64,000 nucleotides of DNA from Phycisphaerales bacterium (lineage in GTDB: Bacteria > Planctomycetota > Phycisphaerae > Phycisphaerales > UBA1924), in assembly GCA_029260555.1 (NCBI GenBank), contig JAJDCZ010000003.1:62001-126000 (forward strand), given 5' to 3'. Positions within the stretch are counted from its first letter, which is position 1. Each line of letters begins with the position of its first letter. The notes under the pieces were generated by a model that saw nothing but the letters and a program-made list of their open reading frames with translations, ran no database searches and was not told the origin of the DNA. A program made the translations under genes and the position numbers. Below are positions 47,957-58,100 of this stretch, one piece after another.

Positions 47957-49075
47957 ATGACGGACCAGAACAACGCCTCTTTCTTGACAAACTCAGAGCA
48001 TCTTGCCTGGCGCGCGGTGCAGGTCCTTGTCTGGCTTGTGGGGTTGACGATCTTTTTTTCGCTTCTGATTCGGCCGCAGCTGGGGCTTCACTTGTTCTGG
48101 AATATTCTCATCCCGGTGGCGCCGGCGCTTCTGGTCTTTGCGCCGGGGGTGTGGCGCAATGTCTGTCCTCTGGGTTCGACAGCTCTCGTGCCAAAGCATC
48201 TGGACCATAAACCACGCCGAATGATGTCTATTAAAACCCAGGGGATTTTTTCTCTGGTCGGTGTGAGCCTGCTGCTGCTCATTGTTCCATTTCGGCATGT
48301 GGCTCTTGATACCAGCGGGTTCGCAACCGCAGCGGTATTGGCAGCGTCGGGCCTTGTTGCGATCGGGCTTTGCCGGGTCTTTGAATGGAAAAGCGCCTGG
48401 TGCTCTGGTCTGTGCCCGGTGCATCCCGTAGAAAAGCTCTATGGCATGCGTCCCGGTGTGACGCCGAAAAACGCGCACTGTCATGAGTGCCATCGATGCG
48501 TTCGGATTTGCCCTGATTCCACGATTGGCATGACACCCCTGCTTTCACTGGGCACCAATCTTCACCTTCTGGCGGGGACCATCATGGCTGGGGGCTTTGT
48601 GGGTTTCATCTGGGGATGGTTCCAGGTGCCTGACTACCCCATTACACAAGGCTGGCAACATCTGGGGCTGGCGTATGGTTTGCCTCTGGGCGGGCTTGTG
48701 GTGTCGTTGACACTGTTCCTCTTGCTCAAACGCCATCTTGCGCCAGAGCATCACACAAGGCTGCTCCGTGTATTCGCAGCTGCGGCGGTGGCGTGCTATT
48801 ACTGGTATCGCCTGCCCGGGCTGGTTGGCTATGGTGCAATCCCCGGCGATGGCATGCTCCTTGATCTGACCAGCACACTCCCGGAATGGTCCGTCGCTGC
48901 GAGCCGGGTGTTGACGACGCTCCTGTTCTTCTGGTGGATCGTTGTAAAGAAGAATGGCCGGCGCAGCTGGACCAGACGGCCGCCCTATGCAAGAGAGTTT
49001 GCTGTCCAACCCGGTGAGGGAGCCAGTGTCTCACTCACCTGCAGCGTGGGTGGGCTGGCTGGCGCAAAGGGTTGA
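47957..49075 (+). CDS. Membrane-bound 4Fe-4S protein (NapH/NosR-like)
   Basis: The 372-residue protein has about eight membrane segments and a cytoplasmic ferredoxin loop, CHECHRCVRICPDS, plus the Cys-Pro motifs VCPLG and WCSGLCPVHP that mark the NapH/NosR/RdxA type of electron carriers. The second cluster usual in this family is missing: only one CxxCxxCxxxCP is present. It probably passes electrons across or along the cytoplasmic membrane to an unknown partner. The ATG at 47957 is six bases after AAGGGA; one ATG lies two codons earlier. No partner reductase is next to it. Confidence 0.75.
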   Translation: MTDQNNASFLTNSEHLAWRAVQVLVWLVGLTIFFSLLIRPQLGLHLFWNILIPVAPALLVFAPGVWRNVCPLGSTALVPKHLDHKPRRMMSIKTQGIFSLVGVSLLLLIVPFRHVALDTSGFATAAVLAASGLVAIGLCRVFEWKSAWCSGLCPVHPVEKLYGMRPGVTPKNAHCHECHRCVRICPDSTIGMTPLLSLGTNLHLLAGTIMAGGFVGFIWGWFQVPDYPITQGWQHLGLAYGLPLGGLVVSLTLFLLLKRHLAPEHHTRLLRVFAAAAVACYYWYRLPGLVGYGAIPGDGMLLDLTSTLPEWSVAASRVLTTLLFFWWIVVKKNGRRSWTRRPPYAREFAVQPGEGASVSLTCSVGGLAGAKG

Positions 49076-49130
49076 CGATCGCCTGCACACAATGATTCAG
49101 CACCCACAGGGGAATGCGGGCAGGTGGTGT

Positions 49131-49160
49131 GAGTGGGGGATGGGTGGGGGTAGGGGGGTG
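49131..49160. repeat. G-rich tract between the 4Fe-4S gene and tpiA
   Basis: G-runs of 3-6 broken by A, T or TA on the top strand, non-coding. It is one of several such tracts in the window. Confidence 0.75.
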
Positions 49161-49284
49161 AGCCCAGTCTTTGTGGATGGAAGCTGCGGGACATTCCTAT
49201 GAGGTTCAGCTAAGATAGATCGTCCCAGCTCGCGGTTCTCAATCGCTTTGAGGTACTCGCGTGTAGCTGCAGGTGAATGAGCAG

Positions 49285-50055
49285 ATGACCGAATCAAACA
49301 AAACACGAATACATTTCGTAGGCGGCAACTGGAAGATGAACACCACCCACGACTCAGCGGTGGATCTGGCTGCCCAAGTGGGTGAAAAAACCTCAATTCC
49401 AGGCGTGCGGGTGGCGGTTTTCCCCCCATTTCCATATCTGATCGGGGTTGGAGCAGAGCTTGGCGAGGTGCTTCTGGGTGCGCAGGATGTCTACCACCAG
49501 TCAAATGGTGCCTATACAGGTGAGGTCTCAATCGAGATGCTCAAGGATTGTGGCGTATCAGTCGTGCTGGCGGGCCACTCTGAGCGAAGGCATGTCATCG
49601 GTGAGAGCGATGAACTGATCAACAAAAAGGTCGCAGTAGTGCTGAATGCGGATCTGATGTGCGTGCTTTGCATTGGGGAAACGCTTGAGCAGAGGCATGC
49701 AGGGATGACCAACCTGATCAATGAGCAGCAGCTTCGGGCGGGGCTGGCAGGGGTGACCGATGAGCAGATGGCCCGCGTTGTGATTGCATATGAACCTGTC
49801 TGGGCTATCGGAACTGGCAAAACTGCAACGCCCGCGGATGCCCAGGAGGCTCATAATTACATCCGAGGCGTGCTCAAAGCGATGTTTAACGCTGAGATTG
49901 CTCAGGCCACAGTGATTCAATATGGTGGCTCGGTCAAGCCTGTAAATGCTGTGGAGCTCTTTGGTCAGCCAGATATTGATGGCGGATTGATTGGCGGAGC
50001 CTCACTCAATGCTGATGATTTTGGTCAGATCGTTGCTGCTGCAGCTCAGGTCTGA
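49285..50055 (+). CDS. tpiA: Triosephosphate isomerase
   Basis: The 256-residue TIM barrel shows GGNWKMNTT (catalytic Lys), VLAGHSERRHVIGE (catalytic His and the following Glu region), VIAYEPVWAIGTGKTATP (catalytic Glu and flexible loop) and the phosphate site YGGSVKP. It interconverts dihydroxyacetone phosphate and glyceraldehyde 3-phosphate. The ATG at 49285 is preferred; a GTG lies four codons before. It heads a likely operon tpiA-secG-yicC with gaps of 116 and 37 bases; a glycolytic gene next to secG is a common bacterial arrangement. Confidence 0.96.
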   Translation: MTESNKTRIHFVGGNWKMNTTHDSAVDLAAQVGEKTSIPGVRVAVFPPFPYLIGVGAELGEVLLGAQDVYHQSNGAYTGEVSIEMLKDCGVSVVLAGHSERRHVIGESDELINKKVAVVLNADLMCVLCIGETLEQRHAGMTNLINEQQLRAGLAGVTDEQMARVVIAYEPVWAIGTGKTATPADAQEAHNYIRGVLKAMFNAEIAQATVIQYGGSVKPVNAVELFGQPDIDGGLIGGASLNADDFGQIVAAAAQV

Positions 50056-50171
50056 AACGATCAAGAGCAAAAACCAAGTCCTAACCCTGAGCCTAGACTA
50101 GGAACCCTTGAAAAATCCCGTATCGGCGAAGGCAGCTGATTAGGTCGCGAGGGTTCGGGAGTTCTGCAATC

Positions 50172-50750
50172 ATGTTTCTCACGCTCGGTTTATCAAACAT
50201 TGTCATCGGCCTCCTGATGGTTCTGTTTCTCATCTGCTCGGTGGTACTGATTCTTGTCGTGCTTATTCAAAGGCCACAGGGTGGCGGGCTCAGCGGAGCC
50301 TTCGGCTCAGGTGCCGGTTCAGGGCAGACCGCATTCGGTGCTCGCACTGGAGATGCACTCACCATCGCCACCATCATCATCTTCGTCGTCTGGCTGGCTG
50401 GCGCGGTGACAATGAAGTTTGTGCTTGATCCCAATGCACTGGCTTCAGCACCAGCAGCAGAGCAGCAGACAGAAGAAACCAACTCGCCTGATTCTCAGGA
50501 CAACACACAGACTTTACCTGCTGACAACGAAAACCCACTTGGAGTGCAGACCCCGGACCCGGCTCAGACCGATCCTGCACAAGACCCGGACAGCACCGAG
50601 GGCGATACGAATCTTCCCGCTCAAGACGAGCCCGCAGCACCTGCTGATGAACCCGCAGCACCTGCTGATGAACCCTCAGCACTGGAAACGAACCCCGCGG
50701 GTTCAGATGGTGGTGGGACAGCACCCGACCCCGGTCGAGGTGGTTTGTGA
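50172..50750 (+). CDS. secG: Preprotein translocase subunit SecG with an extended acidic tail
   Basis: The first 85 residues are SecG: two membrane helices (IVIGLLMVLFLICSVVLILVV and ATIIIFVVWLAGAVTMKFV) flanking the conserved loop IQRPQGGGLSGAFGSG. SecG aids SecYEG translocation. The remaining ~105 residues form a Pro/Asp/Glu/Ala-rich tail with the unit DEPAAPA repeated, encoded by a 21-bp tandem repeat. Typical SecG is 70-120 residues. The tail follows the second helix and by topology should be on the periplasmic side. Upstream tpiA and downstream yicC are in the same direction. Confidence 0.9.
   Translation: MFLTLGLSNIVIGLLMVLFLICSVVLILVVLIQRPQGGGLSGAFGSGAGSGQTAFGARTGDALTIATIIIFVVWLAGAVTMKFVLDPNALASAPAAEQQTEETNSPDSQDNTQTLPADNENPLGVQTPDPAQTDPAQDPDSTEGDTNLPAQDEPAAPADEPAAPADEPSALETNPAGSDGGGTAPDPGRGGL
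50631..50672. repeat. 21-bp tandem repeat in the secG tail
   Basis: Two perfect copies (50631-50651 and 50652-50672) of a 21-base unit, followed by a partial third copy. Each unit encodes seven residues, PAAPADE. Confidence 0.9.
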
Positions 50751-50787
50751 GCGCCAGGTTTGAGTACATGGGCAGAGGGCGTGCTTG

Positions 50788-51675
50788 ATGTTATCCATGA
50801 CGGGCTTTGGTCAGGCATCGTTGCAGGGCGGGTCAGCCCGGTTTGATGTCGAGATTCGATCGCTCAACAACAAGTATCTCAAGGTGCTGATCAAGCTTCC
50901 CGACGAGTTTCAGTCGTTAGAAGCCGAGCTTGATGCGCGTGTGCGCAAGCACCTGAGCCGGGGAACGGTGACTCTTAAAGCTGCGTGTACCAAATCCAGC
51001 GCCGCTGCAACGCTGAATGTGAACCACGAATCTCTGGATCACTATGTCAAGCAGATCCGTCAGTCAGAGTCTGTTGCTTCTGGCGACATTACGCTGGACA
51101 TTGCATCGCTCCTGGGCTTGCCGGGCGTGCTGGTGGTTCCTGATGATGCACTGGACAGGCTTGATCAAGCGCGCCAGGCATTCTTTGAGTTGACCGATCA
51201 GGCATGTGCGGGTCTGATCGCGATGCGGCAGACTGAAGGCCTCGCTCTTGTTACAGAGCTTCTGGATCTTAAAAATCTCATCACCGAGCGTCTTGCATTG
51301 ATCGAGCAGCGGTCGCCTCTGGTGGTGCAGGAATACGAGCAGAGGCTCCAGAGTCGAATCAAAACGCTGCTTGAAGCTGCAGAAATTCCCGTTGAGCCGA
51401 TGGATGTGATCCGTGAAATCGCGGTTTACGCAGAACGCACTGACATCAACGAGGAAGTCTCCAGACTTAAAGGCCACATCGAACAGTTCACCGAAATGGT
51501 CACCGCTCAAGACCGTAAACCCATCGGTCGAACGCTGGACTTTCTGGCGCAGGAGATGCTCCGCGAAGCCAACACCATCGCCAGCAAGTCGTCAGATGCT
51601 CAGACTTCCCGGGCGGTGGTTGAGGTCAAGGGGGCGATCGACCGCATCAAGGAACAAGTCCAGAATGTCGAGTGA
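50788..51675 (+). CDS. yicC: YicC-family endoribonuclease
   Basis: The 295-residue protein opens MLSMTGFGQASLQGGSARFD, has IRSLNNKYLKVLIKLP, and ends with the conserved TDINEEVSRLKGHIEQF, IGRTLDFLAQEMLREANTIA and SKSSDAQTSRAVVEVKGAID. These are the hallmarks of YicC, an RNA-cutting or adaptor protein that takes part in small-RNA turnover. The ATG at 50788 follows AGAGGG; the codon before it is an in-frame TTG. It is the last gene of the tpiA-secG-yicC group. Confidence 0.93.
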   Translation: MLSMTGFGQASLQGGSARFDVEIRSLNNKYLKVLIKLPDEFQSLEAELDARVRKHLSRGTVTLKAACTKSSAAATLNVNHESLDHYVKQIRQSESVASGDITLDIASLLGLPGVLVVPDDALDRLDQARQAFFELTDQACAGLIAMRQTEGLALVTELLDLKNLITERLALIEQRSPLVVQEYEQRLQSRIKTLLEAAEIPVEPMDVIREIAVYAERTDINEEVSRLKGHIEQFTEMVTAQDRKPIGRTLDFLAQEMLREANTIASKSSDAQTSRAVVEVKGAIDRIKEQVQNVE

Positions 51676-51737
51676 TCGCAGTTGATACTGCGGACCTGTT
51701 CTATGCAACGCTTAATCTGAAACCATGCACAGGGACA

Positions 51738-52859
51738 TTACCCGCGGAGTCTGCTCACAAGCCCTTGCTGTTTGACCTGCACGCCTTTGAGAATGCTTGC
51801 CAGAGCTTCGCGGTTTGGCGAATGGTCCAGTGCCAAGGCCATGGCGATTTTCTCATCGGTGACAAGCTCTGCCAGCGACATGTTGAATGATCTCATGCCT
51901 TCAGCAGAACTGGTGCCGATGATCGAAGGCAGGTCTTCATCGTAACCTTCGCGGATTTTTTCACGCACGGTAGTATTGTTGATCAGGATCTCAGTGACAG
52001 GCACGATGCCCGCGCCCGATGATTCCAGCGCGGGCAGGAGTTTTTGTGCCAGGACTGCTTTGAGACATGCTGAGAGTGAACTCCGAATAAAATCGCGTTC
52101 CTGCTGGGGGAAAAACTCGAGCATTCGACCAAAGGACTGCATGACATCCGCAGTGTGAAGCGTGGCAAAGACCAGATGCCCGGTTTCAGCAGCCTGAATG
52201 GCTGCCAGCACGGTTTCATGATCGCGCATTTCGCCGATGAAAATCACATCAGGATCTTCGCGCACGACGGATCGCAACGCAGTGCGAAAATCATCAACAT
52301 CAATACCGATTTCCCGTTGAGAGATAATGGAAACTTTGGGGAAAAACTGATATTCGACGGGGTCTTCAATGGTGACGATGTTGGTTGAGCGCGTTGAGTT
52401 GACCTGATCGACCATCGCAGCCAGCGTGGTGCTTTTGCCCGAGCCTGTGGTGCCTACGACCAGGATAAGGCCTTCGGTTGTCTGGGTGACAAGCTTGGAA
52501 TAGATCTCGGGAAGATGGAGTTGATCATAACTTGGGATGATCGCATTAACGCGCCGGATGGCAGCATGCGTGTGGCTGCCCGAACTGAAAAGGTTGATGC
52601 GAAACCGATCACCTTCGGGCAGATGCCAGGACATGTCCAGATGGCGATTTTTGATATAGCGTTGTTTTTGATCTTCGTTGAGAATGGCATCAAAGAGGTG
52701 GTCAGCTTCTTCTTCAGAGATGGGATCAGCTTGAGCAGCTTTGAGCAGCCCGTTTATGCGAAAGGTGGGAGGAATACCGACTTTGATGTGCAGATCCGAT
52801 GCCTGGAGTTTGCACATGGCTTGAAGAAGTCTATGAATGGTGAGACTGCCAGTAATCAT
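51738..52859 (-). CDS. pilT: PilT-like type IV pilus retraction ATPase
   Basis: The 373-residue secretion ATPase has an N-terminal PAS-like part (MCKLQASDLHIKVGIPPTFR), Walker A VVGTTGSGKSTTLAAM, Asp box IEDPVEYQF, Walker B FIGEMRDHETVLAAI, and the His box AETGHLVFATLHTADVM. PilT powers pilus retraction and twitching. GAGGAG about six bases before the ATG sets the start. Its gene is apart from the pilus operon at 59 kb, which has a second, diverged copy. The C-terminal AIRAG-type motif usual in PilT is not clear here. Confidence 0.9.
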   Translation of the reverse strand: MITGSLTIHRLLQAMCKLQASDLHIKVGIPPTFRINGLLKAAQADPISEEEADHLFDAILNEDQKQRYIKNRHLDMSWHLPEGDRFRINLFSSGSHTHAAIRRVNAIIPSYDQLHLPEIYSKLVTQTTEGLILVVGTTGSGKSTTLAAMVDQVNSTRSTNIVTIEDPVEYQFFPKVSIISQREIGIDVDDFRTALRSVVREDPDVIFIGEMRDHETVLAAIQAAETGHLVFATLHTADVMQSFGRMLEFFPQQERDFIRSSLSACLKAVLAQKLLPALESSGAGIVPVTEILINNTTVREKIREGYDEDLPSIIGTSSAEGMRSFNMSLAELVTDEKIAMALALDHSPNREALASILKGVQVKQQGLVSRLRG

Positions 52860-52917
52860 GGATGGCTCCTCAATCTGATATCATATCATACACGAACATC
52901 CTGAGTTGAACGAGACA

Positions 52918-53538
52918 ATGAGCCAAGAATCCATATCGAAAGTTCAAATGCTGGCGCAGATTGGCTATGGAGATGATCTGGCAAGGGCTGATGCTTTGCT
53001 TTGTCAACATGGGCTGACCAATCCCCGCAAGGTCAATATCAACCTGAGCAAGCTGGACGCGGTTACAAAAGTGATCCAGGATAACTTTGTGCTGGTCTGC
53101 AGCCGGGGTGATTGCCAGAAGAGCGCCAAGGAGCACAATGACCCAAAGCTGCTGGCTCTTGCATCAGAACCTGAGTTCTGCATTATTTGCAGAGGCTCGC
53201 GGAATCAATCAGCTGTTGATCACATGATTCAGGCTTGTCAGGCAGCAGACATCGCCAGGCTCTGCGTTGTGGGAGGATCACCCACGACGCGTCAATCGTT
53301 TCAAATGCTCGTTGCAGATCGAATAAGCCTTCGATTAGTCCCGGGCAACATGTCGCGTACAGCACAGCAGGCCTCAGCAGATATTCGCTGGGCAGATCTG
53401 GTCATGATCTGGGGTGCAACACAACTTGGGCACAAAGTCTCATCTTTGTATACGGGTAAAAGCGTCGTTTCGTTTGCCAAAAGAAGCATCGGTGTGCTGG
53501 CTGATGAAGTGACCAGGGCTGCGGGCAATCGTACTTAA
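52918..53538 (+). CDS. Protein of unknown function with paired Cys motifs
   Basis: I do not recognise this 206-residue protein. It has an N-terminal helical part (QIGYGDDLARADALLCQHG), a strand with VCSRGDCQKSA, then FCIICRGSRNQSAVDHMI, a Rossmann-like LCVVGGSPTTRQSFQML and DLVMIWGATQLGHKVSSLYTGK. The alternating strands and helices and the Gly-Ser-Pro loop suggest a nucleotide- or nucleic-acid-binding fold. CSRGDC and CIIC could bind a metal. There is no signal peptide. It diverges from pilT with 58 bases between starts. Confidence 0.65.
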   Translation: MSQESISKVQMLAQIGYGDDLARADALLCQHGLTNPRKVNINLSKLDAVTKVIQDNFVLVCSRGDCQKSAKEHNDPKLLALASEPEFCIICRGSRNQSAVDHMIQACQAADIARLCVVGGSPTTRQSFQMLVADRISLRLVPGNMSRTAQQASADIRWADLVMIWGATQLGHKVSSLYTGKSVVSFAKRSIGVLADEVTRAAGNRT

Positions 53539-53633
53539 CGAGCTGTGACTGAAAAGGGAATGTTTTTTTCTTAACGAGCCACGACCGTGAGGGAGTGTTC
53601 TTCAAAATCACTCGAGACTGCGCATGAATCTCC

Positions 53634-55100
53634 TCATCGCAACCCATATTCCTTGAGCTTTCGGTACAGCGTTCGCTCACCAATCCCCAGCAGTTTGGCA
53701 GCCTGCTCACGATTGCCCCCCGTCAGACGCAGAGTCTCGCGAATCGCCCGTTTTTCAATCTGCTCCAGACTGGTTCCAGCCAGCGAGCCTCCGCCTGGCC
53801 CGATGCTCTGAAGCTCGTCGCCTTCATCACTGATGCGCACATCTTCGGGTATATGCCTGATATCAAGGACAAGCTGACCCTTGTCATCACGCTCGTCACC
53901 CATCGCTGACACAACCATGTTCTGCACAACATTCAAGAGCCTGCGCACATTTCCGGGCCAGTCGTAGCTGGTCAGACGCATCAAGGCAGCATCCGTAATC
54001 TCAGGCACCGCTTCGCCGGGCAACAACTCGCTGGAATACTTTGCAACCGCGTGCCTGACAATGCGCGGGATATCCTCTCGGCGATCACGCAAAGGCGGCA
54101 AATGCACCAGCGCACCATTTATCCTGAAAAACAGATCTTCGCGAAATATACCTGAATTAATCAACTTGTCCAGAACATGGTTCGTCGCACTGACCAGCCG
54201 AACATCGGTCTTGCGAGGCTCATTGGAACCCAGACGAACCACCTCGCCAGTTTCCAGCACACGCAACAGCTTGGCCTGCATGGCCAAAGGCATGTCACCG
54301 ATCTCGTCTAGGAAAAGCGTTCCGCCGTCAGCGTATTCAAACACACCTTGCCTGTCTTTCTCAGCTCCCGTAAACGCCCCCCGCGTGTGTCCGAAGAGTT
54401 GATCCTCAAGCAGTGTTTCAGCTTCCGCAGCACAGTTGATAGCAACAAATCGTTTGTCAGCTCTTGGGCTGTTGTCATGAACCGCACGGGCGATCAGCTC
54501 TTTGCCTGTGCCGCTTTCTCCGGTCACGAGTACGGGCAATCTGGAAGCCGATACCGTCTTGACGGTTCTCAAAACCCGCCTCATCACCTCTGAGCCTGCG
54601 ATGATGCCTTCAAATCCACTGTGCTGTACCAGCTCGTCCAGAGGCCCGGTTGCTTCATGACGCAACAGAACCGTCTCCGCTGCCCGGTTGACAAGATTCC
54701 GAAACACCTCCAGATCCAGAGGCTTTTCAATGAAGTCGTATGCACCCTCTTTAAATGCAGCACGAGCAGTGGCTACATCGCCATGAGCGGTGACCATGAT
54801 CGTTTCGGCGCTCGGCTGAAGGCTGCGGGCTGCACGCAGCACTGCGATGCCAGCATCTGCACCATCAGGAGCGATGGTGTAGCTTTGAAATGTTTGTCCC
54901 GCAGTTTCAGGCATGCGCAGATCGGTGATGATGATGTCAAACAAGCCTCCAGTCAACTCCTGCATGGCACTTTCCACATTGTGGACCATGGTGCATACAT
55001 GCCCGGGCTTTTTAAGCGCGTCAGCCATGACATCAGCGTGGTCGATATCATCCTCGACAATCAACACCTGAGCAGCCAGTTTCTCGGTATGCTTTGCCAT
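53634..55100 (-). CDS. NtrC-family sigma-54-dependent response regulator
   Basis: The 488-residue protein has a receiver domain (VLIVEDDIDHAD, Asp in IIITDLRMPE, Lys in FIEKPLD), an AAA+ core with Walker A TGESGTGKELIAR, the sigma-54 contact loop GAFTGA, Walker B DGGTLFLDEIGDMPL, and a C-terminal Fis-type helix-turn-helix (NREQAAKLLGIGERTLYRKL). The receiver has a ~17-residue insert after the acceptor Asp (TAGQTFQSYTIAPDGADAG). It activates sigma-54 promoters in response to an unknown kinase, which is not adjacent. A TACACT hexamer ends seven bases before the ATG. purL lies 48 bases upstream in the same direction. Confidence 0.93.
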   Translation of the reverse strand: MAKHTEKLAAQVLIVEDDIDHADVMADALKKPGHVCTMVHNVESAMQELTGGLFDIIITDLRMPETAGQTFQSYTIAPDGADAGIAVLRAARSLQPSAETIMVTAHGDVATARAAFKEGAYDFIEKPLDLEVFRNLVNRAAETVLLRHEATGPLDELVQHSGFEGIIAGSEVMRRVLRTVKTVSASRLPVLVTGESGTGKELIARAVHDNSPRADKRFVAINCAAEAETLLEDQLFGHTRGAFTGAEKDRQGVFEYADGGTLFLDEIGDMPLAMQAKLLRVLETGEVVRLGSNEPRKTDVRLVSATNHVLDKLINSGIFREDLFFRINGALVHLPPLRDRREDIPRIVRHAVAKYSSELLPGEAVPEITDAALMRLTSYDWPGNVRRLLNVVQNMVVSAMGDERDDKGQLVLDIRHIPEDVRISDEGDELQSIGPGGGSLAGTSLEQIEKRAIRETLRLTGGNREQAAKLLGIGERTLYRKLKEYGLR

Positions 55101-55148
55101 GATCCACAGTGTAGCTCAACAAATCAGCTTTGCATCGCCATAAAGAAC

Positions 55149-58100
55149 TCACCAGTCCAGCGTTGACCGCCATGCCAGGGTGAGCTGATCGACTTGAAGA
55201 GAAGTGTTGCCCGATGCTGAGCGGATCTCCAAAACGCCCGAATCGGTGGTTGTACCCAGATCAAGCAGGTTGATGCCCGGGATGGATTCCAGTGCGTTCC
55301 TGGCACCGGGTTCGATTTCAAGCAGGTATGAGCCGGGCCTTTGCCCAAACTCGAATGCAGTTTCATCACGAATCGACTCGGGCATTTCAATGCTGGCGCC
55401 GATGGGCTGGGTACTGGTGGACCCGGCGATGAGCATTTCTGCCAGCGTACAGAGTAGGCCGCCATCAGAGACATCGTGACACGATCGAACCAGACCAAGG
55501 CTGATCGCTCTGGCAACGCATTGAGCCTGCAAGTTGCACTGGATCAGATCAACCTCAGGCATGGCTGACTGATGATCCTCAAAGAATCCAAAGAGCCGGG
55601 CATAGTGTGAGCCTCCGAGTTTGTGGAGGTTTTCGTGTGACGAATCGCCTGCTGGCTGAACCAGAATGAGCAAATTGGCTGCGGATTTGATATCTGAAGT
55701 GACAATCTTTACAAGATCCTGCACGATACCGATGCCTGTGATGAGCAAAGTGGGGGGTATGCGAATGGTTTGACCATCGTCTTTGGTGAACTGGTTGTTG
55801 AGCGAGTCCTTGCCCGAAACAAAAGGCGTGCGATAGACCATCGCTGCGTCATAACACCCCTCACAAGCGCGAACGAGCGATGCCAGATTTGCAGGATCAT
55901 CACAACTGGGCCAGCAGAAGTTGTCGAGAATGGCAATCCGTGCAGGATCAGCGCCAACGCAAACGAGATTGCGCACACATTCGTCGATGCCTGAAAGAGC
56001 TGCCTGATAGGGGTCGCCACCGATAGTGGGATCGCCGATGCCGGTTGCCAGGCCGCTGGCGATTGCCAGTCCACGGCCAGTGCCGGGGTTGGGCTCAACA
56101 ACAGCAGCATCTGAAGGCCCGATCCCGCGCGGACCAACCAGAGGCTTGATCACGGTGTTGCCTTGTACCTCGTGGTCGTACTGCTGAATAATCCAGTGCT
56201 TGGAAGCAATATCAGGATCAGCCAGCAGCCTCAACAACGCCTCATTCAGCGTGGTTTTTTGATTTGAATCCTTACGAGCCGCGACCGTAAGAGAGCGGTC
56301 TTCAGGGCGGTCAATCAGGTTGTCAGCTCGTCTTTCGTGCCCGGCGAGGCACATCTCTTGCCAATGTGCCTTTCGCGTGGGCGTAGGGATGCCATCATGC
56401 AGAAAGCTCATGGGCAGACAGCCAACCTGATGGTTCTGATAGTTCAAGATGAGTTGACAATCGGGCGTGCCAAAGGTTCCAAGGTCTGCCATCTGAACAT
56501 GCTCAACATCACAGATATCCTGCAAAGCCGGGATGTTTTTTTCAGGTACTGCCAGCACCATGCGTTCCTGAGCTTCGCTGATCCAGATTTCCGTATAGCT
56601 CAACCCTTCGTACTTGAGTGGAGCCTTGTCCAGATGGACCATGGCGCCGATGGTTTCCCCCATCTCGCCCACCGCGCTGGAAAACCCTCCCGCGCCACAA
56701 TCGGTCACGGAAGAAAACAAAGGGCCGCCTTGGGCATCGCGTGCTTTCAAGATGGCATCCAGCACGCGTTTTTCCTCGATGGCGTTGCCGATCTGGACAG
56801 CGTGGGAGAACTCGTCAGCATGGGAGTCGGTCAGCTCAGCACTGGAAAAGGTGGCGCCATGAATGCCATCGCGTCCGGTTGAGCCTCCCAGAGCGATGAT
56901 GTGATCACCCGGGTTGGCATCGCCCGCGATGAGATTGCTTGGAAGCGTACCGATGCAGCCACAGAAGACCAGCGGATTGCCTACGAATCGTTCATCAAAC
57001 GCAACCGCGCCATTGACAGTGGGGATGCCCATGCGATTGCCATAATCTCGCACGCCTGCGACCACCTGCTCGAGTGTGTGCCTTGGGTGGATGCACCCCG
57101 CGGGTACATCAGCAATGTCAGGCGGTGCTACGCAGAACACATTGGTTGATGCGATGGGTTTGGCGACCAGCCCGGTGCCCATGATGTCGCGGATGCAGCC
57201 TCCGATGCCGGTGGCAGCTCCGCCATAGGGATCAAGCGCAGAGGGATGGTTATGGGTTTCGACCTTGATGCAGACGCTCAGCTCATCGTCAAAGGCGATG
57301 ATCCCCGCGTTATCGACAAACACAGACTGGGTCCAGTCAACACCATCTGTGATCAACTCGTGCGTAGCTGCAGCGACGGTCGAGCGCAGCAGATTATTTA
57401 TGGTGATCGAGCCATCAGGGTTGACCGTGTGCCCGGGGCGATCAGTCCAATCGATCGCATCGTGGAAGCTGTTATCCTGCGTGTAAAGGATCGTGCTTTT
57501 GAGGGTTTTGTGGACGCAGTGCTCAGACCATGTCTGAGCGAGCGTTTCAAGCTCGATGTCGGTGGGTTCTCGGCCCAGATCCTGGAAAAAATCGCGGATG
57601 GTTCGCATTTCGTCAAGACTGAGAAAAAGGTGCCCATCACGGCTGAGGACAGCCAGCTGTTCATCATCCAAATCACGAATCTGAATCTGGCCCAGTTGAA
57701 ACTCGGTTGCCTGTCCTTCAGGCAGCGCGTCGGGCAGATAGGGGTGATCGTGGATAGCGTGGATGATGGGGTTGGCCAGCACGCTCTGGGCCAGCAAGTC
57801 AGCCTGAGCTCGTGAAATGCCGACCAGATCAAAGCGGGTCGCGGTGCGGACTTGTACCTTTATACCTGTCAGATTGTGTATGGCACTTGCGACAGATTGA
57901 GCTGCGGGATCCATCACGCCGGGCAGGGGATGGATTTCAATCACATGGGCTGTTTCTCTGGCAGGCGTTGAACCCACATTCACAAGCTCTGTAACCGGAT
58001 CGGCCAGAAGTTCAGTGCCGATGCGATCAAGATGCTGATCATTCAGAGGTCCATCAATGAGATATATCCGGGCAGAGGCTGCTTCTGCCACCTTGATGCC

